DNA of 64,000 nt, from assembly GCA_903864275.1 (NCBI GenBank), contig CAIPFE010000007.1, positions 1 through 64,000 of the forward strand. The letters are read 5' to 3'. The notes beneath the pieces are model-generated. The model was not told the origin of the DNA. It saw only the letters and a list, made by a program, of their open reading frames with translations, and searched no databases. Made by a program: the position numbers and the translations under genes. The DNA is from an uncultured Mucilaginibacter sp. (GTDB lineage Bacteria; Bacteroidota; Bacteroidia; Sphingobacteriales; Sphingobacteriaceae). The first letter of the stretch is position 1, and the number at the start of each line of letters is the position of its first letter. Positions 46,603-56,785 of the stretch are shown one piece after another.

Positions 46603-47394
46603 TTAATTATAATGTAATTTATTTCGTGCCAGTATTGAAACTTGCGGTAACGCCAGCCACAGGGCCAGCAAAACGCCGTAACTCCCTCCCCTTTCTATCC
46701 ATTCAAATAATTCCCAGTGCGGGTAAAAAAGCTCTGTCCCCATTTTCCAGATAAAAAAGGCAAATATTAACGGCCGCAGCGGGCGGATCAATACCATAAA
46801 TGCGGCAACAATCTCAAATAAGCCCACGATTTGCGCAACCTGCGCAGGGTTTGATAAACCAAGCGATGCATATTGCCCCATGATCCCCTTTTTCTCGATC
46901 AAATTCAACCACCCGTGGCCAATCAGCAACAGGAAAACAACTACCCTCAAACAGTTAATGACCCGTGCGCGCGTTTCCGCATCAACTGGGCTATCCACAC
47001 TTACCAGGGAAAACCAACCTTTTGCGGATGTTTCATTATTGCCGCACAAAATAAGCAGCGCTAACGGCGCACCGAAATTACCGGCACGTTCAATAAATTC
47101 AGCAAATGGCTCGCCTGATAGCGGCCGGAAAAAGGCGGTAATACAGCCCCATATCACCAGCCAGAATAAGACCGCCCTGGTAGGATACACTAATAAAGAT
47201 ATCCCCATTAAAATATCAACCGAGCCCAGCCAGGGCATCAGCCTGTAGGCCATATCGTGTCCTATCCCAAATACGGCAAAATAATTGCACCATATCTGTT
47301 TTGTAATTATACCGAATGCGCCATGCCCAATAAAACACATTGCAGCAGCAAATCGCAGTGTGTAATATATTTTCTTATCGTCCTGTAAGGTCAT
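46603..47394 (-). CDS. DoxX-like multi-pass membrane protein
   Basis: 263 residues, about seven membrane segments, in two similar halves (R-F-A-A-A-M-C-F-I-G-H-G-A-F-G near 13 and L-R-V-V-V-F-L-L-L-I-G-H-G-W-L-N near 148), each with an [FL]-I-G-H-G motif. This internal duplication fits two DoxX-type units. The function is unknown; members are associated with redox stress. It is the last gene of the long minus-strand operon, starting 21 bp after the esterase gene. Confidence 0.75.
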   Translation of the reverse strand: MTLQDDKKIYYTLRFAAAMCFIGHGAFGIITKQIWCNYFAVFGIGHDMAYRLMPWLGSVDILMGISLLVYPTRAVLFWLVIWGCITAFFRPLSGEPFAEFIERAGNFGAPLALLILCGNNETSAKGWFSLVSVDSPVDAETRARVINCLRVVVFLLLIGHGWLNLIEKKGIMGQYASLGLSNPAQVAQIVGLFEIVAAFMVLIRPLRPLIFAFFIWKMGTELFYPHWELFEWIERGGSYGVLLALWLALPQVSILARNKLHYN

Positions 47395-47415
47395 ATAAAC
47401 TTACTTCCCTGTTTT

Positions 47416-48882
47416 TTAATTCTTAATTCCTGATTCGTTATATTTCTGCTGTAAAAACTGGTAACCGGCCGTTTTATATTCCGGTGTCGACACGGTAAAA
47501 TGGTCGCCGGGATAATACCCGAAAACAAAACCGGCATCTATCTTCTTCGCCTCGTCATCCAGCATGTGAACGGGGTAATTCAGCAGGAAATTATCCTGGC
47601 TACCGACAGATACCCGTATCTTTCCCTGCAAATCAGGCTTCAATTGCTGCCAGTTTGTGCGCACATAAAGAGAAATATCATAATTTTTCCAATGCTCAAC
47701 CGTCACCGGATCGATCTCGCCTGTAGCTTCATTACACAAACTGCGGGGCGTACCATCGCTATTTTTGGTGCTGAACACGAAATTGAACGAATGCATCTGC
47801 TCCCCGCGGTATACCACATGCTCCATTAAATACATATTTTTCATATATATCCACGGGAAACGACCGGCTATAGTGCCCGCCAGCGTCAATGAGCTGTCTT
47901 TATAATAAAACATGCTTTTATCATTATACAAGTCGATCCGCTGAAAGCTCCTGAAATCAACAGGGTCGGGAGAGCTTGACCAGCAGGCCAGGAACACTTT
48001 GGGGTAATGTGTTTGCAGCCACAATACTGTCCATCCGCCGCTGCTGTGGCCCGTGAGTAGCCGGGCGGCATTGGTCCTGTATGTTTTTTCTACCAATGGG
48101 ATAAGCTCCTGTGTAAGCGCATCTCCCCAGGGCCCGTTGTTATCACTGTTGGCATACACGCAGTGGCCGCCGGGACAATTGCCGTCAAGAAAAACTCTTA
48201 TGCAGGGCGTAGTGTCTATCGGCATACTGTTGTCATTTCTCCCCGAATAAGCATGGTAATCACCACCATATCCTGAGATCCAGTACAACACCGGAAATTT
48301 CCGTGCAGGTTGGTCAAAATATTCTTTTGGCAATAATACGGCTGCATTTACCGAAGTGGGTCTATTATAGAAAGCAGTTAACAATGCCGAAGGCGATTTC
48401 AATTCCTTTATGTATTGCGTTTCCACAAAAGGCTGCGCTTTAACCACATCGCTGCATACGATATCAAACGATTGCTGCGTGTTTTTAGTGAGTTTTACTA
48501 ACACGGAGTTATTGTACATATTGCCGGGGCTATCGCCGATAGAACGGCCGCCTTCGTTCCTGTCCCATATCACCTGCGCATGGTATACTCCCCTTTCAAT
48601 ATCCGAAAGCACAACCGGGTAAAATGTAGCTGCATCGTCAAATACAACTTTCTCACCGGGCTTCACGTTTTTTACGGTAATTGAAAAACAGGGGAATAAA
48701 TCTACGCCCACCATTTCATCCTTCGGACTTTTGGCATCTTTTGAAAGATACAAAAAAACCTTGCCCGAAAAACTCGTTGCCGAGGCATCCTGGCTAAAAC
48801 TGGCAGTAAACTTTTGACCAATAGCATGCAAAGAGCAGGAGGCTGCTATACAGACTAAAACGATTTTTTTATAATTGATCAT
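47416..48882 (-). CDS. Secreted alpha/beta-hydrolase, putative esterase (CE1/esterase-D-like)
   Basis: 488 residues. Signal peptide of about 20-22 residues, an N-terminal beta-sandwich (about 25-180), then the hydrolase domain with P-V-L-Y-W-I-S-G-Y-G-G near 205 and the nucleophile elbow G-H-S-S-G-G near 280. An acid and a late His (G-D-H-F-T-V-S near 470) complete a Ser-Asp-His triad. It resembles enterochelin-esterase and feruloyl-esterase-like enzymes. In the SusC/D operon it could cut an ester in the imported ligand. Identity of the substrate is unknown. Confidence 0.85.
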   Translation of the reverse strand: MINYKKIVLVCIAASCSLHAIGQKFTASFSQDASATSFSGKVFLYLSKDAKSPKDEMVGVDLFPCFSITVKNVKPGEKVVFDDAATFYPVVLSDIERGVYHAQVIWDRNEGGRSIGDSPGNMYNNSVLVKLTKNTQQSFDIVCSDVVKAQPFVETQYIKELKSPSALLTAFYNRPTSVNAAVLLPKEYFDQPARKFPVLYWISGYGGDYHAYSGRNDNSMPIDTTPCIRVFLDGNCPGGHCVYANSDNNGPWGDALTQELIPLVEKTYRTNAARLLTGHSSGGWTVLWLQTHYPKVFLACWSSSPDPVDFRSFQRIDLYNDKSMFYYKDSSLTLAGTIAGRFPWIYMKNMYLMEHVVYRGEQMHSFNFVFSTKNSDGTPRSLCNEATGEIDPVTVEHWKNYDISLYVRTNWQQLKPDLQGKIRVSVGSQDNFLLNYPVHMLDDEAKKIDAGFVFGYYPGDHFTVSTPEYKTAGYQFLQQKYNESGIKN

Positions 48883-48939
48883 AACTAAATTTCAATTTGA
48901 TGTAGTAAAAAATTAAAAACATTCTTCAACTGGCTGCTT

Positions 48940-50196
48940 TCAGAACAATTCAGTAACTAAATCTTCTTTTACCTTCTTATTATGACTCCTGGTTTTCATA
49001 TCCTCGTTCACGGTATTCTCATATTTTGTTGTATTCGGATGAAAAGTGCTCCATGAATGCCAGAATTCCTGGTATGATTGCACCATGCTCAATCGCTCCC
49101 CTTTCATAACGCCTGCAACACACACGCCATCCATGTTCCATGTCGAACGGGTATTTTCATCAATAAACACGTCGTCATTTCCTTTTTGAAAATTTAGTAT
49201 GGCCCCGTTTACAAGCCTGTCGTACACGTGAAATGATGCCGTATCTTTTTCCAGCGCAAGCACTACGGGCAAACCTTCTATTAAATCATTTATCACTTTT
49301 GTTTTTACCAGCTCATTCCAATCGTACGCTTTCGAGGCATTGTTAAGCGTCACCCCAACTACCCATGATTTGCGTTTCCACGACGCGGAATCCCTTTTCT
49401 CCAGGCCGCCCCTTATCGTTCCCTTATCATATCCGGCAAGATCATTATAATCCTTTTTGAACGAGGGATCGGGCTGCAGTATCTGCGAGTTGGGGTATTC
49501 ACGAAGCCAGGCCCCTAATGTTAGCTGCTTCGATGCTAATTCTGTTAGCGCAGTCCCTTTCAGCGGACCGGCTATCACTTTGCCTGTCGCCTGCTGCCAC
49601 CAGCTTCCGGTATTAACGTCTTCAAACATTGCATTGAAATGGTCCATTCCAACCAGCGTAAAAGACATCTTTTTGCCATTTACAAAAGGGCTGTAAACCC
49701 GGCCGGTGCGGCATACGGTGCAATAAGTGATCATTACGGGCGTATTACCCACCGTATCCATTACCTGGTGGTGATAGCCTATGATTTGAATAGGGTAAGC
49801 TTTCGCGTGCCCGTTAATAGCAACCCCTATTACCAGTTCATTTTTATCGGTGGTGTCGGCAGACGATGCAGCAAATACTTTTTGTTTTGGCTGGTAAAAC
49901 ATCTTGTCTGCATCTAAACGATAATTTAAAAAGAAGAAAATAACAGCGTAGAAAACTAAGATGGAAGACAAAACTATCTTCAGCCAGATCTTACCATTTT
50001 TAAAAATAGTTAATAACGGCAAAATGATCAATGCTAACGCCAGTATTCTTATTATAATGATATTACTACCGATCAGGTAAGCCAATGCAACCGTATCCTT
50101 ATGCTGGCTACCGGGGAATGGCATAATAAAATATACCCGGAGTATTTCTGCAGCAAACAATAGCAGCAACCCGGCGATCAAAAGCAATCGTTTCAT
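48940..50196 (-). CDS. DUF3179-domain membrane-anchored protein
   Basis: About 418 residues from the internal ATG at 50196, preferred because M-K-R-L-L-L-I-A-G-L-L starts the first membrane segment directly. Two or three N-terminal membrane segments (to about 115) are followed by a DUF3179 domain (about 130-390) with G-H-A-K-A-Y-P, T-Y-C-T-V-C-R-T-G (two Cys, C-x-x-C), and D-x-x-T-G-S-W-W-Q-Q-A-T-G. The C-x-x-C pair suggests metal or redox chemistry, unproven. The next gene upstream, SusD-like, ends only about 36 bp away. Confidence 0.85.
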   Translation of the reverse strand: MKRLLLIAGLLLLFAAEILRVYFIMPFPGSQHKDTVALAYLIGSNIIIIRILALALIILPLLTIFKNGKIWLKIVLSSILVFYAVIFFFLNYRLDADKMFYQPKQKVFAASSADTTDKNELVIGVAINGHAKAYPIQIIGYHHQVMDTVGNTPVMITYCTVCRTGRVYSPFVNGKKMSFTLVGMDHFNAMFEDVNTGSWWQQATGKVIAGPLKGTALTELASKQLTLGAWLREYPNSQILQPDPSFKKDYNDLAGYDKGTIRGGLEKRDSASWKRKSWVVGVTLNNASKAYDWNELVKTKVINDLIEGLPVVLALEKDTASFHVYDRLVNGAILNFQKGNDDVFIDENTRSTWNMDGVCVAGVMKGERLSMVQSYQEFWHSWSTFHPNTTKYENTVNEDMKTRSHNKKVKEDLVTELF

Positions 50197-50232
50197 ACTA
50201 TCATTTTTACTAAATAATGGCGTTAGCATAGC

Positions 50233-51534
50233 TTATTGTTCGGTTACAGGTAAAGGAAATAAAGTCCACACCTGGTCACCCGGCCTGTCAATAGGCAAAG
50301 TGTTTAACAGGTTATACCTCCGCAGATCAACCCAGCGTTGGCCTTCAAAAAACAGGGAATATCTTTTTTGATTAAGCATTTCGGTAATTAAAGCCGGCTG
50401 TGTTACTGCTCCGGTGTAATTTGCCAGCCCATGCCCGTTCCTTACTTTATTTATTGCCGTAACCGCAGCCCCTAAATTATTGAGCTGAATATTGGCTTCC
50501 GCATAAATGAGGATCAACTCCTCATTTCGTATAATAGCAATTGGGGCTGTGCTGGAAGTATAAACCCATACATCCCTATTGCCGGTAAGGCCGCTCTGCG
50601 ATGCGGGGGTAGTGCGAAGCGTAGCTTTATTGATCCGGTCATCACCAGGCGCAATATCTGCCGCGAAAGATGGATGTGCCACCCTAACCTCGCCCGTTTG
50701 ATTTTGAGGGATGAACACAGAGTTTAGCTGGTCGCCGGAACCGGTCCCATAAACATGATATACCCCCGTGTTAAAGCTGGTATTCAATCCAAAAAAAGAT
50801 TCATTTAAATCGTTTAATGCTGTTTGCCAGTTTGATTGGTATACACTCACCCTTGCGGCGAGTGCCCGGTTAAATTGGGCTAGTCCTGCCGCATCGCTAA
50901 AGCCTGTGAACCCTGCCAGCGGAAAAGAAACTGTTGCAGTGCTAAAATCATTTTTTGCCGAATCGAGCAGGGCTGTAATTGCGGTTAATCCATCGGGATA
51001 TTTTACAAAGGGGCCGATGTTCAAAGGATTTGAAACATCGACCCTTATCCCGTTTGTATAGGTAAGGTTTAGGTTTAGCAAAAGCTGGTATGCTTTAATA
51101 GTCCGGGCAAAACCAATGTAGCCTGCTTTTTGCGCGGCACTTATCAGCGTAGAATTTGTAGCTGCCTGGATAAGGATATTGCAGTTTTTTACTACACTAT
51201 ATCTTGCAGCCCATGGGTTGGTAATATAGAAATTACTCCCACCCAATGCAGAGCCGTTACCGCCAAGAAGGTCTATGGTATAACGGGGTTCCGAATTTGA
51301 GAAACGATAGGTCTCCCTTCCAATGATGCTTACATCATCAAGGTAAAAATTAAGAGATGTTCTCATGCCCGACTCAGTGCCGCTCACCAAATTGTTTAAT
51401 TCACTTTGCGTAGCATTACTTGATAGGCTTTGGACGGTTGCGTGGTTTAAATCGCCATAATCCTTTTTACATGCCGTAAAAAACAGGATAGTTATGACAA
51501 ACGGGATGCTATATATTTTGATAATTTTTTGCAT
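50233..51534 (-). CDS. SusD/RagB-family outer-membrane lipoprotein
   Basis: 433 residues with a lipoprotein signal ending F-F-T-A-C near residue 21. The TPR-like core has typical SusD features: R-G-x-x-L-x-x-L near the middle, R-N-E-E-L-I-L-I-Y-A-E-A-N near 345, I-N-K-V-R-N-G-H-G-L near 370, and E-G-Q-R-W-V-D-L-R-R-Y near 405. It sits over the SusC channel and binds the ligand at the surface. It starts 11 bp after the SusC gene. It is shorter than most glycan SusD proteins, and the ligand may be a small molecule or peptide. Confidence 0.93.
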   Translation of the reverse strand: MQKIIKIYSIPFVITILFFTACKKDYGDLNHATVQSLSSNATQSELNNLVSGTESGMRTSLNFYLDDVSIIGRETYRFSNSEPRYTIDLLGGNGSALGGSNFYITNPWAARYSVVKNCNILIQAATNSTLISAAQKAGYIGFARTIKAYQLLLNLNLTYTNGIRVDVSNPLNIGPFVKYPDGLTAITALLDSAKNDFSTATVSFPLAGFTGFSDAAGLAQFNRALAARVSVYQSNWQTALNDLNESFFGLNTSFNTGVYHVYGTGSGDQLNSVFIPQNQTGEVRVAHPSFAADIAPGDDRINKATLRTTPASQSGLTGNRDVWVYTSSTAPIAIIRNEELILIYAEANIQLNNLGAAVTAINKVRNGHGLANYTGAVTQPALITEMLNQKRYSLFFEGQRWVDLRRYNLLNTLPIDRPGDQVWTLFPLPVTEQ

Positions 51535-51545
51535 GATAATTAATT

Positions 51546-54482
51546 TTAAAAGTGAAAGGATACGTGAAGAGCGGCCTCTTTGCTTGACGGATACGGGTCA
51601 ATATCTACCCCTTGCGAAAAGCCGGTTCCAAAATTTGACACCTCGGGGTCGTACCCTTTGTATTTGGTTATCGTTATATAATTATTAAGCGATGCCCCCA
51701 CACTTATTGATTTTATGTACGAAACACCCAGGTTGCTGAATGTATAATACAAACCAAGTTCGCGTAAGCGCAGATAGGTAGATGTCTCCACGGTCTGGTG
51801 GGCGTCTGACCCAACCTGCATTAACTGGTAAACGCCATAAGGCACATGGGGTATCTTTGACGGTTTATCATAATCCACGCTGGTGCTGCCAAAAACATTT
51901 TGAAGGCTCGTTACATCCACGTTCTGGCCTCCTTGTTTCCAATGCCACAAAAAGCGCAGGCTCAGCTTTTTGAAAAAAGTAAGTTCGTTGTAACTATTCA
52001 TCTGGAATGTTGGCTCCGAATTACCTAATACACCAACTCCCTGGCCGTTGAGCCCAATAATTTGTGTCGCCGATTTTCCTTGCTCTATCTGGTAAGTACC
52101 AAGCAATACACCCCCAACTGAGCCCAACTGTACCGGTGGCACAACAAGCTTAGTCACTAAGGAACGGTTAAACCAAAAGTTTATGGAAGTATTCCATACC
52201 ACATTTTTCGATTCGATTGGCCTTGCATTCATGCCCAATTCAACACCATGATTGGTTAAGTTCCCGGCATTGATCCATTGCTGGGCAAAGCCCGATGAAG
52301 GTGGCGGGGTAGTTAGTAAAAGAAAATCAAGAATGTTTTTATGATAATAAGTTAACTCAAATCCTAGCCTGCCTTTAAACATACTAAAGTCAACCCCGGT
52401 TTCAAATTCTTCTTGTCTTTCAGGTTTAATGTCCGCATCGCCTTCCACGGTGTTTACCAGTAAGCCAGGGTTGCCGGCAATGTTTGATACCCCCAGGGAT
52501 GTGAATTTGCTTCCATAAGCAGGAACATTATTTGCCTCCCCATAGGCTGCGCGTAATTTTATACTTTCAAAAAGGCCCTCTTTCACTATTCCCATATCAG
52601 TGAGGTTCCATGAAACGCCAGCCTTTGGATAAAGATAATATTTTGAAACATCGCCATTATTGCTCGACCTGTCAAAACGCACACCGCCCGTTAACGTAAT
52701 CGCATTTATTATACTGGCTTCTTCCTGTATAAAGATCCCGCCATTAAGGTATTTGGTACGCAGTTGTGTTGCGTTTAAAGCGCCAGCCTGGTCAACATTC
52801 GACTGGCCTGAAATAACCTGTGTAGCAATATCCAGCAGGTTATTATAATCGCCGGTTTCCTGTGTAATGCCAGCAGATGTGGTTAATGATAATTTATCCG
52901 ACGGTGTAAATGTATTTACAAGCGAAAAAATATAATTGGTGCTCAGGTTTTTGGTAAAGCCCTGTATGGACTGGCCTTTGTCCACAGCCTCAAACTGTAA
53001 TACACTTGGGAATAAAACGGTTGTTTGAAGGTTATAAAAATCAAACCCGCCACGCCCGATGAATTTGGTAATGCTTTTATTGCTTTTTTGCAATGTTACA
53101 TCAAGATTGGCGCCCATTATAAACCTGTTTACCGATTCATTATTTTCCATCAGGGCAATTGTTTGTAATGGATTAGATGCAGCAAAAGGGTTATTTGGGT
53201 AATTTCCGTTTGCATCGGGATGCAATTGGGCAAAATCAGGTGTTGACGACAGCGCTATACCAAGGGTAGTACCTGAATTATCATTGCCAAATATGCCCCT
53301 GTCCGCAGACGAATTTATATAATTGGTGCTGATACCTATTTTAATATTGTCGGTAACTTTATGATCAAGATTCAGGCGGGCGTTTGTATTCTTATATCCG
53401 GTGCGTTGTACCAGGCCCCCGTCATCTTCCTGTGCGACAGAAAAGTAAAAGCCTGTTCTATCTGTTCCGCCGCTCATACTCAATGCTGTATTTCTTGTGA
53501 GCGGGTGGTGATCGTAAACTTCTTTTTCGTAATCATATATGTGCCCGCTTGATTGTGCATTTTGAAATGCCTGCACCAGGGTTGCGGAGTCACCCGGCAA
53601 CGTTGCCACAGTTTGGGCTGTGAATTGACGTACCCCTAATAGCTTTATCGGACTTAAAAATCCAATATCCTGCGACACGTTGATATTTGTTTTCCCTTGT
53701 TTCCCTCTTTTGGTAGTAATAATAACTACGCCGCCGGCTGCTTTTGAGCCATAAATAGCAGCAGCAGAGGCTCCCTTTAATATTTCAATATTCTCAATAT
53801 CCTCCGCCCGCAGGTCTGCGATACGGCTTGATGGGTTGTCCTGGTTGGATGTGGGCCCACCGGGTCCGGCTGATGTTACGGCATTTAACCCTGATGAAGT
53901 AGCAGTGTTATCTACATAAACTCCATCCACAACATACAATGGTTGCGTGTTGCCATATACCGAAGTTACCCCTCTCAGTTTTATAGAGATACCTCCGCCC
54001 GGCGCTCCTGAATTGGCATTGATATTAGCGCCTGAAATTTTTCCGTTAAGCGCTGCGTCAAACGTTTGTGCCGGCGCAGTGCCATCAAGCTCGTTGGCGC
54101 TGATATCAGCTACCGCATTCGCCAGGTTTTTTCGTTTAACGGTGGTTGCCAGCCCCGTTACTACGACTTCATCGAGCCTTGATACGTCCTCGTCTAATTT
54201 TACCTTAAGCTCTGAAATTCCGGAAACGCTAATGGTTTGTGTTTTGTAGCCGACCGCACTGATGATCACAACAGCATTTGCCGGAACACTCAGCGTAAAT
54301 TTTCCATTCGGGTCTGAGGCTACCGCTTGCGACGAGTTTTTCACTGCGATGGTCGCCCCTTGCACCGGGACGTTATTGCCCGCGGTAATAACGCCGGTAA
54401 GCGTTTTACTTTGTGCAAATAACGAGACAGGGATTATGGCTATTAATAGCCATCCTGTAATAAAAAGTAGTTTTTTTCTCAT
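51546..54482 (-). CDS. SusC/RagA-family TonB-dependent receptor
   Basis: 978 residues. Signal peptide (to about 24), an N-terminal carboxypeptidase-like regulatory domain (about 25-105), a TonB-box-like D-E-V-V-V-T-G near 105, a plug domain (about 115-225, G-A-S-A-A-A-I-Y-G-S-K-A-A-G-G-V near 235 as in the SusC signature), then a beta-barrel ending in F-H-F. It imports a ligand delivered by the SusD partner using TonB energy. No local ECF sigma/anti-sigma pair or hybrid regulator is present, so regulation is unclear. Confidence 0.95.
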   Translation of the reverse strand: MRKKLLFITGWLLIAIIPVSLFAQSKTLTGVITAGNNVPVQGATIAVKNSSQAVASDPNGKFTLSVPANAVVIISAVGYKTQTISVSGISELKVKLDEDVSRLDEVVVTGLATTVKRKNLANAVADISANELDGTAPAQTFDAALNGKISGANINANSGAPGGGISIKLRGVTSVYGNTQPLYVVDGVYVDNTATSSGLNAVTSAGPGGPTSNQDNPSSRIADLRAEDIENIEILKGASAAAIYGSKAAGGVVIITTKRGKQGKTNINVSQDIGFLSPIKLLGVRQFTAQTVATLPGDSATLVQAFQNAQSSGHIYDYEKEVYDHHPLTRNTALSMSGGTDRTGFYFSVAQEDDGGLVQRTGYKNTNARLNLDHKVTDNIKIGISTNYINSSADRGIFGNDNSGTTLGIALSSTPDFAQLHPDANGNYPNNPFAASNPLQTIALMENNESVNRFIMGANLDVTLQKSNKSITKFIGRGGFDFYNLQTTVLFPSVLQFEAVDKGQSIQGFTKNLSTNYIFSLVNTFTPSDKLSLTTSAGITQETGDYNNLLDIATQVISGQSNVDQAGALNATQLRTKYLNGGIFIQEEASIINAITLTGGVRFDRSSNNGDVSKYYLYPKAGVSWNLTDMGIVKEGLFESIKLRAAYGEANNVPAYGSKFTSLGVSNIAGNPGLLVNTVEGDADIKPERQEEFETGVDFSMFKGRLGFELTYYHKNILDFLLLTTPPPSSGFAQQWINAGNLTNHGVELGMNARPIESKNVVWNTSINFWFNRSLVTKLVVPPVQLGSVGGVLLGTYQIEQGKSATQIIGLNGQGVGVLGNSEPTFQMNSYNELTFFKKLSLRFLWHWKQGGQNVDVTSLQNVFGSTSVDYDKPSKIPHVPYGVYQLMQVGSDAHQTVETSTYLRLRELGLYYTFSNLGVSYIKSISVGASLNNYITITKYKGYDPEVSNFGTGFSQGVDIDPYPSSKEAALHVSFHF

Positions 54483-54535
54483 TGTTTTTGGGTTTGGTTG
54501 AAAGTTTGAATTGTTATTAAGAAATATTTGGGGCG

Positions 54536-55114
54536 TTATATTTCTTCTTTTTCGTGAACTGGTTGTTTATTTGTAAAAATATAATTGCCATAACCCCTTT
54601 CAGCAATCTGCTGTGCCCTCAGCGGGTACGAAGAAAGGTCTGTGGGTGTATTAGATGCAAGCCCGTCGACGTAGCGGTTGAACATACAGAAGGCCGCTGC
54701 AATAAGCACGGTATCGTGTATATCCTTGTCACTTGCCCCAAGTTCTTTGGCCGCGTCTATTTGTTGCTGGGTTACAAATTTCCCACCTTTCTGCACACTC
54801 CCTGCAATAGACAATAAGGCCTTTAATTTGTCTGAAATATCCGCATTGGCGTAATCCCGCTTCACCTGCTCTACAAGGCTGGTGTTTCCATCGAGATAGC
54901 AAACGGCGATTGCCCCATGCGATTGCTGGCAATAAAAGCAATCATTTAAATAGGATACGTATGTACCGATCAATTCCCTGTCCGCCATGCTTAAACTGTC
55001 GCTTGTCCGCAACAGCAGGTTAGCCAATACCCCCATTGGCTCAGCGGTTTCGGGGCTAAAGGCCATTAATGACCTCATTCCCGGCAAGTTTTTATCTACA
55101 TTTATGTATGGCAT
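54536..55114 (-). CDS. AhpD-like carboxymuconolactone-decarboxylase-family protein
   Basis: 192 residues, normal for peroxidase-related CMD proteins. The redox motif C-F-Y-C-Q-Q-S-H lies at 59-66, with Cys59, Cys62 and His66, as in AhpD. The helical core has A-L-L-S-I-A-G near 104 and K-D-I-H-D-T-V-L-I-A-A near 133. It may detoxify peroxide or act in thiol redox cycling. Upstream in the same direction lies a haloperoxidase-like gene (107-bp gap), downstream SusC (53-bp gap). Confidence 0.88.
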   Translation of the reverse strand: MPYINVDKNLPGMRSLMAFSPETAEPMGVLANLLLRTSDSLSMADRELIGTYVSYLNDCFYCQQSHGAIAVCYLDGNTSLVEQVKRDYANADISDKLKALLSIAGSVQKGGKFVTQQQIDAAKELGASDKDIHDTVLIAAAFCMFNRYVDGLASNTPTDLSSYPLRAQQIAERGYGNYIFTNKQPVHEKEEI

Positions 55115-55221
55115 ATTTTTATATCTTATTTGTGAATTGTTAATTTTCTTAAATAAGGCCCCCTTTTATAGGGGACTTAACCCGCTCTCATACAGGATTT
55201 TATCAATCAACTATGTCTTTT
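55115..55221. repeat. Gap with a CCCCC/GGGG palindrome
   Basis: GGCCCCCTTTTATAGGGGAC (about 55159-55178) is a short hairpin of the same family as those at 15584 and 16579. It could modulate read-through inside the long operon. Confidence 0.4.
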
Positions 55222-56778
55222 TCAGTTTCCGGCCCCATCCGCCTGTGCCCTTGCTATCGCATACTGGCCAACTTTATTCCCGGTAACCAGGCCAACTTCA
55301 ATATCGCTCCGGTAATGGATGGCGCCATACAGCCGGGATAATGCGGCCTGGTTAGCCAGGTCGGTAAACTTGGTACCCCTGTCGGGCAATAAATACGTTA
55401 ACACGGTTGCTGCTGCCCCGCTAAAATTTGAGTGGCCCGATGAATATGCCGGGAAATTAGGTATGCCTGTTAAAGTCTTAATATTTGGATTGGCCTGCGT
55501 AGGGCGTTCGTTAAAGTAAAAATATTTGGTATCCCAGCAACAGATAGCCACATCCATTTCGGCCATGTTTAACAGCGCGAAATTCCGCGCCCAGCGCACT
55601 TCACTATAATTTTGCTTTACAAATTCGTCCGCTGCAATGGCGTTCCAGTGGCCCGGAGGCGTGTAAGTACCAATTCCGTCTGCCCAAAATTCAACCTGGG
55701 CCTGGTGTTCGCGTGTAGGATGTTGGCTATATGAAAGCACTTCTGCTTCTTCCTGTTGAAACGCAGCCGAACCAGCTAAATTCGGCGGGCCGGGACGCAG
55801 CGCGACAACAGTCAGCGTATCAAATAAAAACGGGATCACTTTGCTAAACAACGGTAACATTGGCGGCCTTAGCGGCGATTCCTGGCTTAGCCATCCTATG
55901 TCACCTCTCGAGGTTGCGTGAACCGGTAATTGGGCCCATATGGCAGGGGTCCCTATAGCCTTGCCGGCGCGGTCGGCCTTTGCACGTGCTACAAAAACAT
56001 CAGCAACCTGTGAGCCCAATGATTGACCGGCGGTTAGTTCACCGCGCACATTAGCGCCCGCTATTATACGGTACTGCATTTCTTCGGCAGCTTTTTGCGC
56101 TATAAAATCCACCTCTGTAGGGAACAATAATTTCATGATCTCAACCGTAGCACCTGCCACTACAGCGTCCTCGCTTGGATAGGATGGCAGGGTGGATTTC
56201 GGGATCAATAGCTTCACACCCGGATCATTATTATAAGGTGCGGCGCGGTTATACTGTTTTTTAAAGTGATATGCTGCTATCAACGCATCATACTGGGCGG
56301 CGCTTACATAGGCATAAGCACGGGCCGCATAAGGCGGGTTTGAAAAAGGGAACTGCGGGTAAGCAAAAGGGTTGGCTGAGTTTGGCGCCGGATAAGTACC
56401 ATCGGCATTCTGGTATGGAGGCAAATTGTGCTTGGCAACCAGGTCGCGTAAAATTTCGTTCCAGCGCAACACGGCACCGGCGCTCCAGTAATTAATGATA
56501 CTCTGCTGGGCGCTGGTTAAACTGCTTTGATTGTCCTTGATCTCTTTCAAATCAGCAACGTAGGCCGGAGAAGTGGTCGCATCTGGCGCTGCTACAGTAA
56601 ATACAGATGGATCTTTGACTAAAACCGGTTTCCAGGTATCGGCATTCAGGTCAATATTTGTGGGTGCAAGCGCCGGGTAAGAAGTTGTGTGCTCAACTAC
56701 CGTTTTGTTGCACGACCCTAAAAAAACTGATGCTATTAAAACAATCAGGGGCGTTGAATAAAAAATACGTCTTTTCAT
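55222..56778 (-). CDS. Vanadium-dependent haloperoxidase / PAP2-superfamily lipoprotein
   Basis: 518 residues from the ATG at 56778 that directly starts the lipoprotein signal (F-L-G-S-C near residue 22). All three superfamily motifs are intact: K-x6-R-P (Lys418, Arg425), S-S-G-H (His449) and S-R-x5-H-x3-D (Arg482, His488, Asp492). These bind vanadate in haloperoxidases or phosphate in PAP2 phosphatases. The length and the long helical N-terminal part favour the bacterial haloperoxidase group, but chloride, bromide or phosphatase activity cannot be told from sequence. It starts 7 bp after the beta-barrel gene. Confidence 0.87.
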   Translation of the reverse strand: MKRRIFYSTPLIVLIASVFLGSCNKTVVEHTTSYPALAPTNIDLNADTWKPVLVKDPSVFTVAAPDATTSPAYVADLKEIKDNQSSLTSAQQSIINYWSAGAVLRWNEILRDLVAKHNLPPYQNADGTYPAPNSANPFAYPQFPFSNPPYAARAYAYVSAAQYDALIAAYHFKKQYNRAAPYNNDPGVKLLIPKSTLPSYPSEDAVVAGATVEIMKLLFPTEVDFIAQKAAEEMQYRIIAGANVRGELTAGQSLGSQVADVFVARAKADRAGKAIGTPAIWAQLPVHATSRGDIGWLSQESPLRPPMLPLFSKVIPFLFDTLTVVALRPGPPNLAGSAAFQQEEAEVLSYSQHPTREHQAQVEFWADGIGTYTPPGHWNAIAADEFVKQNYSEVRWARNFALLNMAEMDVAICCWDTKYFYFNERPTQANPNIKTLTGIPNFPAYSSGHSNFSGAAATVLTYLLPDRGTKFTDLANQAALSRLYGAIHYRSDIEVGLVTGNKVGQYAIARAQADGAGN

Positions 56779-56785
56779 GGCTAAA

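Noticed and set aside
50233..54482. Classical polysaccharide utilisation locus
   Set aside because: SusC/D are present, but there is no glycoside hydrolase, polysaccharide lyase or local sensor in the operon.
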